Assembly (NCBI GenBank): GCA_003056245.1
Contig: MVDH01000001.1
Location: forward strand, 361,028 to 425,027
DNA length: 64,000 bases
Source: Cellvibrio sp. 79
GTDB taxonomy: Bacteria; Pseudomonadota; Gammaproteobacteria; Pseudomonadales; Cellvibrionaceae
Direction of reading: 5' to 3'
This document shows, one piece after another, positions 46,901-55,391 of the stretch. Position 1 is the first letter of the stretch. Each line of letters begins with the position of its first letter. The notes under the pieces are model-generated. The model ran no database searches. It was not told the DNA's origin and worked only from the letters and a program-made list of their open reading frames with translations. Made by a program: the position numbers and the translations under genes.

Positions 46901-47722
46901 ATGATTCAATCTATTGCTGTTTTAGTTGAGGATTTATCCTTGCGCTCTGAGGCGGAATTGCTTGCTGTCAAATTGCAAACTCCGTTATTGCTTGAGCAAT
47001 CGTCAGCGGAAATCACTGACTATGAGTTTGTAGTTGTATTTAATGAAACCGGCATTGCCTTGCAACAAACAGGGCGCAAAGCTCCGGGCCCTATTCGTGC
47101 AGAATTTACTGAGGGAGCGGTAGATCACCGGCGCAAATTTGGTGGCGGCAAAGGGCAAATGATTGCCAAAGCGGCAGGCATAAAAGCGGGGTGTTATCCG
47201 CATGTATTGGATGCAACAGCGGGCCTTGGGAAAGATAGTTTTGTTTTGGCAAGCCTTGGCTGCAAAGTCACTATGCTGGAGCGATCGCCCATTGTGCAAG
47301 CGATACTGAGTGATGGTTTAGCGCGCGCGTTGGATTTTGCGCGCGCACACGATGTGGAATTATTTTCTTTATTGCAACAAATGACACTGGTCACCCAGGA
47401 CAGTAATGAATATTTATCCGCGCTGGATTCTGCTGCATTTCCCGATGTAATTTATCTTGATCCCATGTTTCCCGAGCGGCAAAAAAGTGCAGATGTAAAA
47501 AAGGAAATGGCGGCTTTCCATTCAATTGTTGGTAAAGATGACGACGCAGATTCATTGCTGCCGCTGGCCTTGGCTCGCGTTAATTATCGCGTAATCGTAA
47601 AGCGCCCACGTAAGGCTCCGTTTTTGAATAACCAAACACCTTCGTATCAACTGGAAGGAAAGTCCAGCCGTTACGATATTTACACTATTAAAAAATTACC
47701 TGAGCAGCTCAATAATAATTAA
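46901..47722 (+). CDS. rsmJ: 16S rRNA (guanine1516-N2)-methyltransferase
   Basis: 273 residues from the ATG at 46901; the frame opens earlier only at a TTG without support. RsmJ/YhiQ family: RRKFGGGKGQMIAKAAGIK, SAM-binding LDATAGLGKDSFVLASLGC at about 105-125, ERSPIVQAIL, and catalytic-type DPMFPERQKSA with VKRPRKAPFL near the end. It methylates G1516 of 16S rRNA. Cytoplasmic. Convergent with hemN. Confidence 0.94.
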   Translation: MIQSIAVLVEDLSLRSEAELLAVKLQTPLLLEQSSAEITDYEFVVVFNETGIALQQTGRKAPGPIRAEFTEGAVDHRRKFGGGKGQMIAKAAGIKAGCYPHVLDATAGLGKDSFVLASLGCKVTMLERSPIVQAILSDGLARALDFARAHDVELFSLLQQMTLVTQDSNEYLSALDSAAFPDVIYLDPMFPERQKSADVKKEMAAFHSIVGKDDDADSLLPLALARVNYRVIVKRPRKAPFLNNQTPSYQLEGKSSRYDIYTIKKLPEQLNNN

Positions 47723-47733
47723 TTGGTACTCAC

Positions 47734-49137
47734 TCAAATTATTTTTGAATAACGAATGGGCATTACATTATTGGTAGCCTTTTGTAGATATTCATCAAAT
47801 ACCATGCACACCCGACGTATCAACAAGCGCCCTTTGTTAAGCACTTTAATTCCGCTGTTGTCGATAACAATTAAACCTTCGGTAATCATGGGATGCAACT
47901 GTTGCAGTTCATCGCGAAAATGTTGCTGCGGGTTGATATCAAATGCCCGTGCAATTTCATGGAATGATAATTCGCAGTAACAAATCAATCGGTTGATTAC
48001 AAAGCGGCGCAGTAAATCTTCCTGATTCAGGGTGAAACCTTTTGCGATAGGCAATAAACCCATATCCATTTTTTGTTGATAGCTATTTAAATCCCGCGCA
48101 TTTTGTACATACACGTTATCAATCATGCTAATTGAGGAAACACCTACCGCAAGCAAATCGCAATTGCCATGGGTGGAATAACCCTGAAAATTCCTTTGCA
48201 GTTTCCCCTCGCGTTGCGCAATTACCAAATCATCATCCGGTTTGGCAAAGTGATCCATACCGATATAAACATAACCCGCGTTTTGCAGGGTTTCTATTGC
48301 AAAATGCAGCATCGCCAGTTTTTCAGATGGGCCAGGTAAATCTTCGTCGCGGATGAGCTTTTGGCTTTTAAACAAGTGTGGCATGTGGGCGTAATTAAAT
48401 AACGATAAACGATCCGGCTCCAAATCAATCACTTTCTGTAATGTTTCCTGCAGCGATTGTTTGCTTTGCAACGGTAATCCATAAATCAAATCCATACTGA
48501 CGGATTGATATCGTTGTTCACGCAATCCACGAGTAAGGCCTGCAACTTGTTCATAAGTGTTAAAACGATTTACTGCTTTTTGCACGCGCTCATCGAAATC
48601 CTGCACGCCCATACTGACACGGTTAAACCCGAGCTGGCGCAAATGTGCCATGGTATTAACACTCACGCGTCCCGGATGAATTTCAATAGCAAACTCGCCG
48701 GATTTATCATCGGCAAATGTAAACAAGCGACGGCTCGCATTCATCAGTAGCGACATTTCTTCATTGCTAATAAATGTGGGCGTTCCTCCGCCCCAATGTA
48801 ATTGTTGAACTTCTTTGCCGGGGTCAAACATATCCGCGTAAAGTGATAATTCCTGGATCATGCGCTGGATGTAGGGCAGGGAACGGCTTTTGTTGTTAGT
48901 CACAATTTTATTGCAGCCGCAGTAATAACAAAGGCTTTCGCAAAAAGGGATATGGAAATACAGCGACAACGGCCGGTGCGCGAGATTGCTGCGCACTATC
49001 GCTCGAAATAGCGAAGACTGGCTAAACGATTCCTGGAACTGTGGTGCGGTCGGGTAGGAGGTGTAGCGTGGTCCCGCCAAATCATAACGCTGGATAAGCT
49101 GTTCATCCCACTCAATAGGCTGTTCAAAAATAGACAT
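47734..49137 (-). CDS. hemN: Oxygen-independent coproporphyrinogen III dehydrogenase
   Basis: 467 residues. Radical-SAM enzyme that decarboxylates coproporphyrinogen III in haem synthesis without oxygen. The cluster motif has C66, C70, C73 and C75 (CESLCYYCGC), matching E. coli HemN spacing; GGGTPTF is the SAM-binding site. Full-length HemN type, rather than the HemW paralogue, judged by length and the C-terminal domain. Likely induced at low oxygen by an FNR/Anr-type regulator through the box at 49195, about 64 bases upstream. Confidence 0.95.
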   Translation of the reverse strand: MSIFEQPIEWDEQLIQRYDLAGPRYTSYPTAPQFQESFSQSSLFRAIVRSNLAHRPLSLYFHIPFCESLCYYCGCNKIVTNNKSRSLPYIQRMIQELSLYADMFDPGKEVQQLHWGGGTPTFISNEEMSLLMNASRRLFTFADDKSGEFAIEIHPGRVSVNTMAHLRQLGFNRVSMGVQDFDERVQKAVNRFNTYEQVAGLTRGLREQRYQSVSMDLIYGLPLQSKQSLQETLQKVIDLEPDRLSLFNYAHMPHLFKSQKLIRDEDLPGPSEKLAMLHFAIETLQNAGYVYIGMDHFAKPDDDLVIAQREGKLQRNFQGYSTHGNCDLLAVGVSSISMIDNVYVQNARDLNSYQQKMDMGLLPIAKGFTLNQEDLLRRFVINRLICYCELSFHEIARAFDINPQQHFRDELQQLHPMITEGLIVIDNSGIKVLNKGRLLIRRVCMVFDEYLQKATNNVMPIRYSKII

Positions 49138-49194
49138 GGCGCTGCACCTGTTGCTGACATATCGCCATGGTAAAAACTTGTGATGTTCTCCGAA

Positions 49195-49208
49195 TTGATA
49201 TGGATCAA
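49195..49208. promoter_or_regulatory. FNR/Anr box between hemN and the 2OG oxygenase gene
   Basis: TTGATATGGATCAA, a perfect match to the TTGAT-N4-ATCAA consensus. Its centre is about 64 bases from the hemN start and 62 from the divergent oxygenase start. hemN is a known FNR/Anr target. Confidence 0.88.
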
Positions 49209-49263
49209 GCCTATAATGGCCGCCTGGATCGATGATGCGATTTTTTTAACGAAGAAGAATGCT

Positions 49264-49878
49264 ATGTCTTATGCCCGCCCCCTCCTGCATGACAACTATG
49301 ATGAAATTGCCGATGCGCTTGCAGGCCCTGGTTTTATTATTCTGGACGGTGTTTTTCCCCGGCAATTAACGCTGGGGTTGGTCGATCTTATTGCTGAAAG
49401 GGCGCGCCAGCTTAAGCGCGCGGGGATTGGTCGCGAGGGCGATTACCAACTCGATGATTCAGTGCGCGGAGATGCGATCCAATGGCTGGAGTCGGGGCCA
49501 GAGGTTGTCACAGAATTTTTATCTGCCATGGATAAACTGCGGCAGGCATTGAATGAGCGTTTGTATCTCGGTTTATTTGATTATGAAGCTCACTTTGCCA
49601 GCTATGCGCCAGGGGCGTTTTACAAAAAACATCGGGACGCATTTCGGGGAAAATCGGGGCGTAAACTTTCCAGTGTTTTTTATTTGAATCCGGATTGGGA
49701 TTTAGCGGCGGGCGGTGAATTGGTGCTTTATGATGAAGCAGGAGAGCAAGAGTTGGTGCGGGTCGCACCAGAATGCGGCAGGTTAGTATTATTTCTCAGT
49801 GAAGACTTTCCGCATGAGGTGCTGCCAGCGCGGCAATCGCGTCAAAGTATTGCTGGCTGGTTTCGTATCAAGTCATAA
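49264..49878 (+). CDS. 2OG-Fe(II) oxygenase, prolyl-4-hydroxylase-like
   Basis: 204 residues from the ATG at 49264; an upstream frame from 49180 crosses the FNR box and is unlikely. Double-stranded beta-helix oxygenase: iron ligands H123 and D125 (KHRDAF) and H184 (FPHEVLP), 2-oxoglutarate-binding R193. The sequence (LSSVFYLNPDWDLAAGGELVLYD) resembles SM-20/PHD2-type enzymes, including the Pseudomonas prolyl hydroxylase PPHD that modifies elongation factor Tu. EF-Tu is therefore the best-guess substrate, by family only. Divergent from hemN. Confidence 0.85.
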   Translation: MSYARPLLHDNYDEIADALAGPGFIILDGVFPRQLTLGLVDLIAERARQLKRAGIGREGDYQLDDSVRGDAIQWLESGPEVVTEFLSAMDKLRQALNERLYLGLFDYEAHFASYAPGAFYKKHRDAFRGKSGRKLSSVFYLNPDWDLAAGGELVLYDEAGEQELVRVAPECGRLVLFLSEDFPHEVLPARQSRQSIAGWFRIKS

Positions 49879-50174
49879 GGTTTTCGGAATTGAAGGGCGT
49901 ATTGGCCTAATGTCTGATTATTTTTAGGCAATAAATCCTTTGGCTTATTTATAAAAGCGGCCAGATAGTTTTAATAAGCGTGAATGAGTAATTTGAGTTC
50001 GCAGCGAGCCTCTGGCAGTTGGCAATGCTTTTGCAAGAGACTGGGCGTCGCTTGCTGAAATTCTTCCGGGATGGAAGAAACGGAAACCAGGGATGTGTTT
50101 TTCAGCGGGCACTATAACAATGAAAATGCTCAGAGAAACAATAAGCGAGGCCGCGCATGCTTAAGGAAGTCACC

Positions 50175-51629
50175 ATGAGTGAAATGAAAATAGATTGGCA
50201 GGATTATCACTCCGGCCATTTCTATGATGAACTGATTAGTGCGCCCGGCAGACCCCGACCTGAAACCAAACATCTCATCCAATATCTCGCTTCATTGTCA
50301 GGCGAGGAATTGCAAGAACGTAAACTCTCCGCTGAATTAGCCATTAAAACCATGGGCATTTCATTCACGGTTTATAGTGATGCAGGCAATATTGACCGCG
50401 AATGGCCCTTCGATATTATTCCGCGCATTATTCCGCAACGCGAATGGCAAAAAACCGAACGCGGATTAATCCAGCGTTTAACTGCTCTGAATTTATTTAT
50501 TAACGATATTTATAACGACCAGAAAATTATTAAAAACAAAGTCGTTCCCGCGTATTTATTTGAAGATTCGGTCAATTTCCGTAAAGAGTGCATGGGCATG
50601 AAGCCCGCGTACGGTGTGTGGTCGCACATTTGCGGCAGCGATTTGATTCGCGATAACCACGGCGAATTTTTTGTGTTGGAAGATAACTTGCGTGTTCCTT
50701 CCGGTGTGTCCTACATGCTGGAAAATCGCAAAGTCACCAAGCGTGTATTTCCCGAGTTATTTGAAAATCACAATATTGTTCCGGTGACGGATTACCCGAA
50801 CCAATTGTTCGATACACTTGCATCGCTTTCGCCGCGCAAATCTGATCGCCCGGAAATTGTTGTGCTTACACCGGGCATTTATAACTCCGCTTATTTTGAA
50901 CATTCCTATCTCGCGCAGCAAATGGGTGTGGAATTGGTAGAAGGTAGTGATTTGGTGGTCGATAGTGATGATTGTGTTTATATGCGCAGCATTGATGGCC
51001 TTAAACGGGTTGATGTTATTTATCGCCGCATTGATGATTTATTTTTGGACCCGGAAATTTTTAATCCGGATTCAGTGCTTGGTGTGCGCGGTTTAATGCG
51101 TGCTTGGCTAAAAGGAAATGTCGCTTTGGCGAATGCGCCGGGTGCCGGTGTTGCGGATGACAAAGTTATCTACACCTATGTGCCGGACATGATCAAATAT
51201 TATTTGGGCGAAGAACCCATTCTTCCCAATGTACCCAGCTATTTGTGCGTAGATAAAAAACAATGCGACCATGTGCTCGCCAACCTCGATAAATTAGTGG
51301 TGAAGCCGGCTAATGAATCCGGTGGTTACGGCATGATTATCGGCCCGCAGGCGAGTAAAAAAGAATTGGAAGAATTTGCGCTGCGCATTAAGGCCAATCC
51401 GCGCAATTATATGGCACAACCATTAATTTCTTTATCTACTGCTCCGATTCTCACCAATGGCAACGCAGAGCCACGCCATATTGATTTGCGTCCTTTTGTA
51501 TTGCAGGGCAAAGAACATTGCGTAACGCCCGGTGGTTTAACTCGCGTTGCCATGCGCAAAGGTTCTTATGTGGTGAACTCATCGCAAGGCGGTGGTAGTA
51601 AAGATACCTGGATTGTGGTGGAGGACTAA
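50175..51629 (+). CDS. Circularly permuted type-2 ATP-grasp protein
   Basis: 484 residues from the ATG at 50175 with AAGGA 8 bases upstream; the ATG at 50157 is less well placed. COG2308-type family. Visible features: WPFDIIPRIIP near residue 80, VLEDNLRVPSGVSYMLENR at about 170-190 (acidic and Asn metal-site residues intact), RIDDLFLDP, and the Gly-rich VVKPANESGGYGMIIGP at about 380 (ATP loop). The C-terminus has RPFVLQGKEHCVTPGGLTRVA. Such enzymes are predicted peptide or amide ligases that work with alpha-E, transglutaminase-like and Anbu proteins; the product is not established. The alpha-E gene follows after 2 bases. Confidence 0.93.
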   Translation: MSEMKIDWQDYHSGHFYDELISAPGRPRPETKHLIQYLASLSGEELQERKLSAELAIKTMGISFTVYSDAGNIDREWPFDIIPRIIPQREWQKTERGLIQRLTALNLFINDIYNDQKIIKNKVVPAYLFEDSVNFRKECMGMKPAYGVWSHICGSDLIRDNHGEFFVLEDNLRVPSGVSYMLENRKVTKRVFPELFENHNIVPVTDYPNQLFDTLASLSPRKSDRPEIVVLTPGIYNSAYFEHSYLAQQMGVELVEGSDLVVDSDDCVYMRSIDGLKRVDVIYRRIDDLFLDPEIFNPDSVLGVRGLMRAWLKGNVALANAPGAGVADDKVIYTYVPDMIKYYLGEEPILPNVPSYLCVDKKQCDHVLANLDKLVVKPANESGGYGMIIGPQASKKELEEFALRIKANPRNYMAQPLISLSTAPILTNGNAEPRHIDLRPFVLQGKEHCVTPGGLTRVAMRKGSYVVNSSQGGGSKDTWIVVED

Positions 51630-51631
51630 TC

Positions 51632-52600
51632 ATGTTGTCCCGTGTTGCAGAACGAATTTATTGGTTGGGCCGCTACATGGAGCGCTGTGAAAATACCGCG
51701 CGCCTGGTCAATGTAAATTCCAATTTGCTGCTGGATTTACCCAGCGGTGTACGGGTAGGTTGGGGCTCGCTGATCGACATCAGCGGCACCGGCAGCTACT
51801 TCAAAAAAGATACCTTAAGTGCAGACGAAAAAACCGTTGTGCATTTTATGTTGGCGGATAAAGAAAATCCTGCTTCATTAATTAATTCACTTAGCTTTGC
51901 ACGTGAAAATTCACGTATCACCCGCGAAATTATGCCGATGGAAGCGTGGGAATTAATTAACGATTTGTATCACTACATTCGCGATCGCGCAGACAAAGTG
52001 ACTTCACGACGCGATCGAAACATTATTTTATTGCACGTTATTAGTAACGTGCAGCAATTTACCGGTTTGCTCGCTGGCTGCATGAGCCATAACAATGCCT
52101 ATGATTTAATTCGCATTGGCCGCAACATCGAACGCGCCGATATGAGTACACGTATTGTCGATGTGGGCTTGGTGAATTTATTACCGCATTTATCCATTGG
52201 CGGCACAGAAGTGTTGGAGCCCTACGATAACATCCTCTGGATGAGCGTGCTGCGCTCTCTTAGTGCATACCAGATGTATCGCCAGCATGTTCGTGACCGT
52301 GTTAATGCCAATGCGGTAGTGTCTTTCCTGCTGCAAAATGAAGATTTTCCACGCGCTGTTGCCCACTGTTTAAAGCAGCTGGAGCTGTGTTTATGGGCCC
52401 TGCCGAACAGTGAGAAGGTGTTAGCTGCCATTGTAAATATTCAGCACAAACTGGATGAAGCAAATCTGGACCAGTTATTGCAATCTGGATTACATGAGTA
52501 CATTGATGAACTGCAATTGGAAATTGGAAATCTCCATTTCAAAATTGCTGAAACCTGGTTCCTGCCGATGATAATGGCACAGGAACAAAAGTCGGCCTGA
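51632..52600 (+). CDS. Alpha-E domain protein
   Basis: 322 residues, all helical, starting 2 bases after the ATP-grasp stop, so translationally coupled. COG2307 type: MLSRVAERIYWLGRYMERCENTARLVNVN at the N-terminus and RIGRNIERADMSTRIVDVG in the middle. The domain is nearly always encoded beside or fused to a type-2 ATP-grasp protein and is thought to be its partner; biochemical role unknown. The expected transglutaminase gene is not downstream; a terminator and repeats follow. Confidence 0.93.
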   Translation: MLSRVAERIYWLGRYMERCENTARLVNVNSNLLLDLPSGVRVGWGSLIDISGTGSYFKKDTLSADEKTVVHFMLADKENPASLINSLSFARENSRITREIMPMEAWELINDLYHYIRDRADKVTSRRDRNIILLHVISNVQQFTGLLAGCMSHNNAYDLIRIGRNIERADMSTRIVDVGLVNLLPHLSIGGTEVLEPYDNILWMSVLRSLSAYQMYRQHVRDRVNANAVVSFLLQNEDFPRAVAHCLKQLELCLWALPNSEKVLAAIVNIQHKLDEANLDQLLQSGLHEYIDELQLEIGNLHFKIAETWFLPMIMAQEQKSA

Positions 52601-52666
52601 TTTTCTGATTTAAATGTATCGATGCAAATCGACACAACTTTCTTGCGTGTTGTCTCTCTGAGACCT

Positions 52667-52690
52667 GGCCCGTTGTTCGGGCCTTTTTTT
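52667..52690 (+). terminator. Rho-independent terminator after the ATP-grasp/alpha-E block
   Basis: Arms GGCCCG (52667-52672) and CGGGCC (52678-52683), loop TTGTT, then seven T. Confidence 0.9.
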
Positions 52691-52747
52691 CGCCTCTAAT
52701 TTAAGCCGTGGTTTGTTTGCCAATACAATCTTTTTTTGCGAAGGGAA

Positions 52748-52809
52748 GGGTTCAATAAATTGAACCCCTACGCGCAAACATTTCCGTAGGGGCGCAATTT
52801 ATTGCGCCC
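52748..52809. repeat. REPIN 1 (two facing REP elements)
   Basis: Two 24-base REP units in opposite orientation. The right unit (52786-52809) begins with GTAG followed by arms GGGCGCAAT / ATTGCGCCC around TT. The left unit (52748-52771) is its mirror: arms GGGTTCAAT / ATTGAACCC, then CTAC. CCCCTACG (52765-52772) and CGTAGGGG (52785-52792) can also pair, so two mutually exclusive folds exist. GTAG plus hairpin is the signature of REP elements moved by RAYT transposases. Confidence 0.85.
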
Positions 52810-52876
52810 AATGTTTATCTGCGCATTTGCACATTGATAATAAAAAATCGGATTGGAATTTCGAACGTTGAACCAA

Positions 52877-52998
52877 GGGTTCAATAAAATGAACTCCTAC
52901 ATAATCGGATTGCAGATTGGTAAATTAATGGATTGTTGGATTGTTGGATTGTTGGATTGTTGGATTGTTGGATTGTAGGGGCGCAATTTATTGCGCCC
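52877..52998. repeat. REPIN 2, with an expanded spacer
   Basis: Left REP unit (minus orientation) at 52877-52900 with three changes that weaken its stem; right unit at 52975-52998 identical to the right unit of REPIN 1. The 74-base spacer is much longer than in REPIN 1 (14 bases) and contains the 8-base tandem array. The right unit is followed by seven T and may end transcription of the plus strand. Confidence 0.8.
52930..52977 (+). repeat. Tandem repeat, 8-base unit, six copies
   Basis: GGATTGTT repeated five times without change, then GGATTGTA, running directly into the GTAG of the right REP unit of REPIN 2. Probably a slippage-prone array of variable length. Confidence 0.93.
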
Positions 52999-53030
52999 TT
53001 TTTTTGCCGCGTCATTGAATTTTTTTTGTA

Positions 53031-53846
53031 TTAGGTGTTAGATGGTTTCCTTTTTAATCTCCGCCATAAAAACCTCAATACAAAAAATAGAATTATAAAA
53101 AATACTAACCAGGGCAGAAGATAAGCGGTACTGGTAATCGCACCGGCAATTCCCTCGGCTAAGTTACCTTTGAACTCATCCAGCGCATCACTCACAGGCT
53201 GCCAAAAAGAATTTTCAACGCGACTGGATAAACGAACGTTAATAATGTCCATTTCCACGCGTTGCATTAATACTTTGTTGTTTCCGCTTAAATATTCGAG
53301 TTGCGATTGGGTGTTGGCGATTTCCTGGGATACTTTAATCAGGGATTCGATATCGTCTTTGGCTTGTTTTTGTAGGTCTAGTAAATTTTCCTGATAGGAC
53401 TGCAATAACTTGATGCGTTTTTCGGTATCGAAAATTTGTGTCGAAAGGTCTTCCACGGTGGTGGACTGATTGGTGATTTCGCTCTCGGTGCCGGCGAGTG
53501 CCAGGAATTTTTCTACTCCCGCTGGTGCAACCCTGACTCTGATTTTTCCATAGCTGTAATTACCGGCAGAAAGTTCGGACTCCAGAATCGTACAGTTATT
53601 TTTCCTGTCGTCCGCACAATGATCGGTTAGGGTTTTGTATTTATTGGCGAGTGCTTCTTTTTGGAGTTCTACGCTAAGGTTATGTTCATAGGAGAGGTAA
53701 GGATTGGTTTGTCGCTGGGCAACCAACCCGGTTTTCATCATCGGGCTTGAGCTTTCTGCGGCTTTTTTGTTATCACTGCTTTCGCAGCCGCTTAAGTAGA
53801 GTAGAAGTAGGATATAAGTGAGGCCTGTTGCAATAACCTTGGTCAT
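53031..53846 (-). CDS. DUF4349 lipoprotein
   Basis: 271 residues from the ATG at 53846 (MTKVIATGLTYILLLLYLSGC), chosen because it opens a lipoprotein signal with lipobox LSGC (Cys20) and has TTAGG upstream; the ATG at 53891 adds 15 polar residues. The central DUF4349 region includes a long coiled coil (LSTQIFDTEKRIKLLQSYQENLLDLQKQAKDDIESLIKVSQEIANTQSQLEYL) and the C-terminus a membrane helix (YLLPWLVFFIILFFVLRFLW) and a basic tail. Such proteins may sit in the cell envelope as stress or scaffold factors; function unknown. The gene is flanked on both sides by REPINs and is oriented opposite to the ATP-grasp block. Confidence 0.85.
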   Translation of the reverse strand: MTKVIATGLTYILLLLYLSGCESSDNKKAAESSSPMMKTGLVAQRQTNPYLSYEHNLSVELQKEALANKYKTLTDHCADDRKNNCTILESELSAGNYSYGKIRVRVAPAGVEKFLALAGTESEITNQSTTVEDLSTQIFDTEKRIKLLQSYQENLLDLQKQAKDDIESLIKVSQEIANTQSQLEYLSGNNKVLMQRVEMDIINVRLSSRVENSFWQPVSDALDEFKGNLAEGIAGAITSTAYLLPWLVFFIILFFVLRFLWRRLKRKPSNT

Positions 53847-53971
53847 AGTAGAACCTAATCCGTTGTTGGTTTCTGTGTTTAATACATTCATGGTAAATGT
53901 ATTGCACTTAATAATAGTGCGACTGGCTTTACTCTTCCTGAACAGAATTTATGGTTAGGTTTGTAGATCAA

Positions 53972-54034
53972 GGGTTCAATAAATTGAACCCCTACGGTGG
54001 AATTATTTCCGTAGGGGCGCAATTCATTGCGCCC
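53972..54034. repeat. REPIN 3
   Basis: Left REP unit at 53972-53995 (arms GGGTTCAAT / ATTGAACCC plus CTAC) identical to REPIN 1; right unit at 54011-54034 begins GTAG with arms GGGCGCAAT / ATTGCGCCC and a TC loop. The 15-base spacer is related in sequence (TTTCC before GTAG) to that of REPIN 1. Confidence 0.85.
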
Positions 54035-54058
54035 AATAATCACCGCGCAAATGTTCCC

Positions 54059-54082
54059 GCAGGAGGGCAATTCATTGCGCCC
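54059..54082 (+). repeat. Degenerate REP element
   Basis: 24-base unit with GCAG in place of GTAG and a damaged left arm (GAGGGCAAT) but an intact right arm ATTGCGCCC. Same orientation as the right unit of REPIN 3; ends 20 bases from the flavin reductase stop. Confidence 0.6.
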
Positions 54083-54101
54083 TGTATATTTTGAATACGT
54101 T

Positions 54102-54677
54102 TTATTTTTCTTCCGAATAACGACTTGATGTTCTGAACGATTCCCCGGTCATATAAAATTCCCCGCCCGCCATATAATGAATGCTGCGTTTTTGCGGGTC
54201 GTCGGAAAAATTCCAGCGGCCGTTCAGGAATTGTTCGGCATCCGCATAAGCCGCAACTACTTCGCCGACAATTGGGTCCATTTCTTCTGCGCCTTGTTTG
54301 ATAACCTTACACTCTAGCCAGCCAATGCAATCTTCAATAAAGGGTGCGGCGATTTTTGAAGCGGGAAATGTACTGATATTAAAACGGGAAAATTTATCGA
54401 CATCGCGACCGGATAGGTCACCGACATCCAATGTGACTTTTGCGATTTTACGCATCGGGAATTGCAAACCAAATTCACCACTGGCATTAACCAGCTCGCG
54501 TGTGTAAGTGTTTTTATCGATAACGACAGCAACGCGCGCGGGTGAAAAATCCAGCGGCATTGTCCAGGCAGCGGCCATGATGTTACGTTTATTGCCATGG
54601 GCGCTGGTGATAATACTGACCGGACCATGGTTGAATAATTTGTAACTGTCTTTTAATGGAATGGATGTGTGTGCCAT
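54102..54677 (-). CDS. Flavin reductase-like (FMN-binding split barrel) protein
   Basis: 191 residues from the ATG at 54677, one base after the stop of the upstream outer-membrane protein gene, so coupled to it. Flavin_reduct domain: PVSIITSAHGNKRNIMAAAWTMPLDFSPARVAVVIDKNTYTRELVNASGEFGLQFP is the FMN-binding half. Family members reduce flavins with NAD(P)H or use bound FMN for other redox work. Cytoplasmic. Substrate not predictable; pairing with an outer-membrane protein is unusual. Confidence 0.85.
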   Translation of the reverse strand: MAHTSIPLKDSYKLFNHGPVSIITSAHGNKRNIMAAAWTMPLDFSPARVAVVIDKNTYTRELVNASGEFGLQFPMRKIAKVTLDVGDLSGRDVDKFSRFNISTFPASKIAAPFIEDCIGWLECKVIKQGAEEMDPIVGEVVAAYADAEQFLNGRWNFSDDPQKRSIHYMAGGEFYMTGESFRTSSRYSEEK

Positions 54678-54678
54678 A

Positions 54679-55236
54679 TTAAAACGCGACTCCACTGCTA
54701 ATGTAAAAAGTCCATGAAGAGGCTTTGCTCTCGCGGAATTCACCAAAATGCTGGAAGTCTACACCCGCACCCAGCATTAAATGTTCAAACGGTTTAATAC
54801 CTATTTCGGCGCTGGCTTCAAACATATCCTCTTCGGTTTCAACACCATTATTAAATGTGAAGGTGCCGCGCCCCAAACCGATGCCACCCATCAGGTAGGC
54901 GTTATAGGGGCTATCAATTGCATCGTAATTAATACCCGCCAACCCTATGGCAAAGGTTTTTACATCCACCTCTCCAGTGCCTGTCGTTTTATCATCAAGA
55001 TCGGCATTGCTTCGTTGATGGGATAAGTAGACCGGGCCAATCAGTACGCGCCCACTGTTACTGTTATTAAAGGTCATCTCGTATTGTCTGAAGTTATCGT
55101 CGGTTTCAAATTCATCCTCGTCTGCGTCTATTCCTCCCCAAGGTGAATATTTCACTTGCACTACTACAGGCAAATCCAGCGCAGACACTGTGGTGCTGCC
55201 GAAGGCAATGAATAACGCGAAGAAAATGGATTTCAT
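54679..55236 (-). CDS. Outer-membrane beta-barrel protein
   Basis: 185 residues with AAGGAAAA ribosome binding site. Signal peptide 1-19 (FGSTTVSA-L). The mature part alternates strands and acidic turns (DADEDEFETDDN, DLDDKTTGTGEVD) and ends in a typical last strand SSWTFYISSGVAF with C-terminal Phe, the BAM recognition signal. Probably an 8-strand barrel of OmpW/OmpX style; ligand unknown. First gene of a pair with the flavin reductase. Confidence 0.75.
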   Translation of the reverse strand: MKSIFFALFIAFGSTTVSALDLPVVVQVKYSPWGGIDADEDEFETDDNFRQYEMTFNNSNSGRVLIGPVYLSHQRSNADLDDKTTGTGEVDVKTFAIGLAGINYDAIDSPYNAYLMGGIGLGRGTFTFNNGVETEEDMFEASAEIGIKPFEHLMLGAGVDFQHFGEFRESKASSWTFYISSGVAF

Positions 55237-55391
55237 TATTTTTCCTTGTGTTGAGGTTAACAGCCAATCGATTTCTAACGGGCGCGCAATAGAGAAAATT
55301 AATGGATGGCGAATAGCTTAATGGATATGTGGCGGGCAAGCTACGGCACCTTTCGATTTAACAGCTCAATAAATAATAAGTGGAAGATGCT

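Noticed and set aside
52601-54101. Insertion sequence around the DUF4349 gene.
   Set aside because: No transposase and no terminal inverted repeats or target duplication; the flanking repeats are REP-type.
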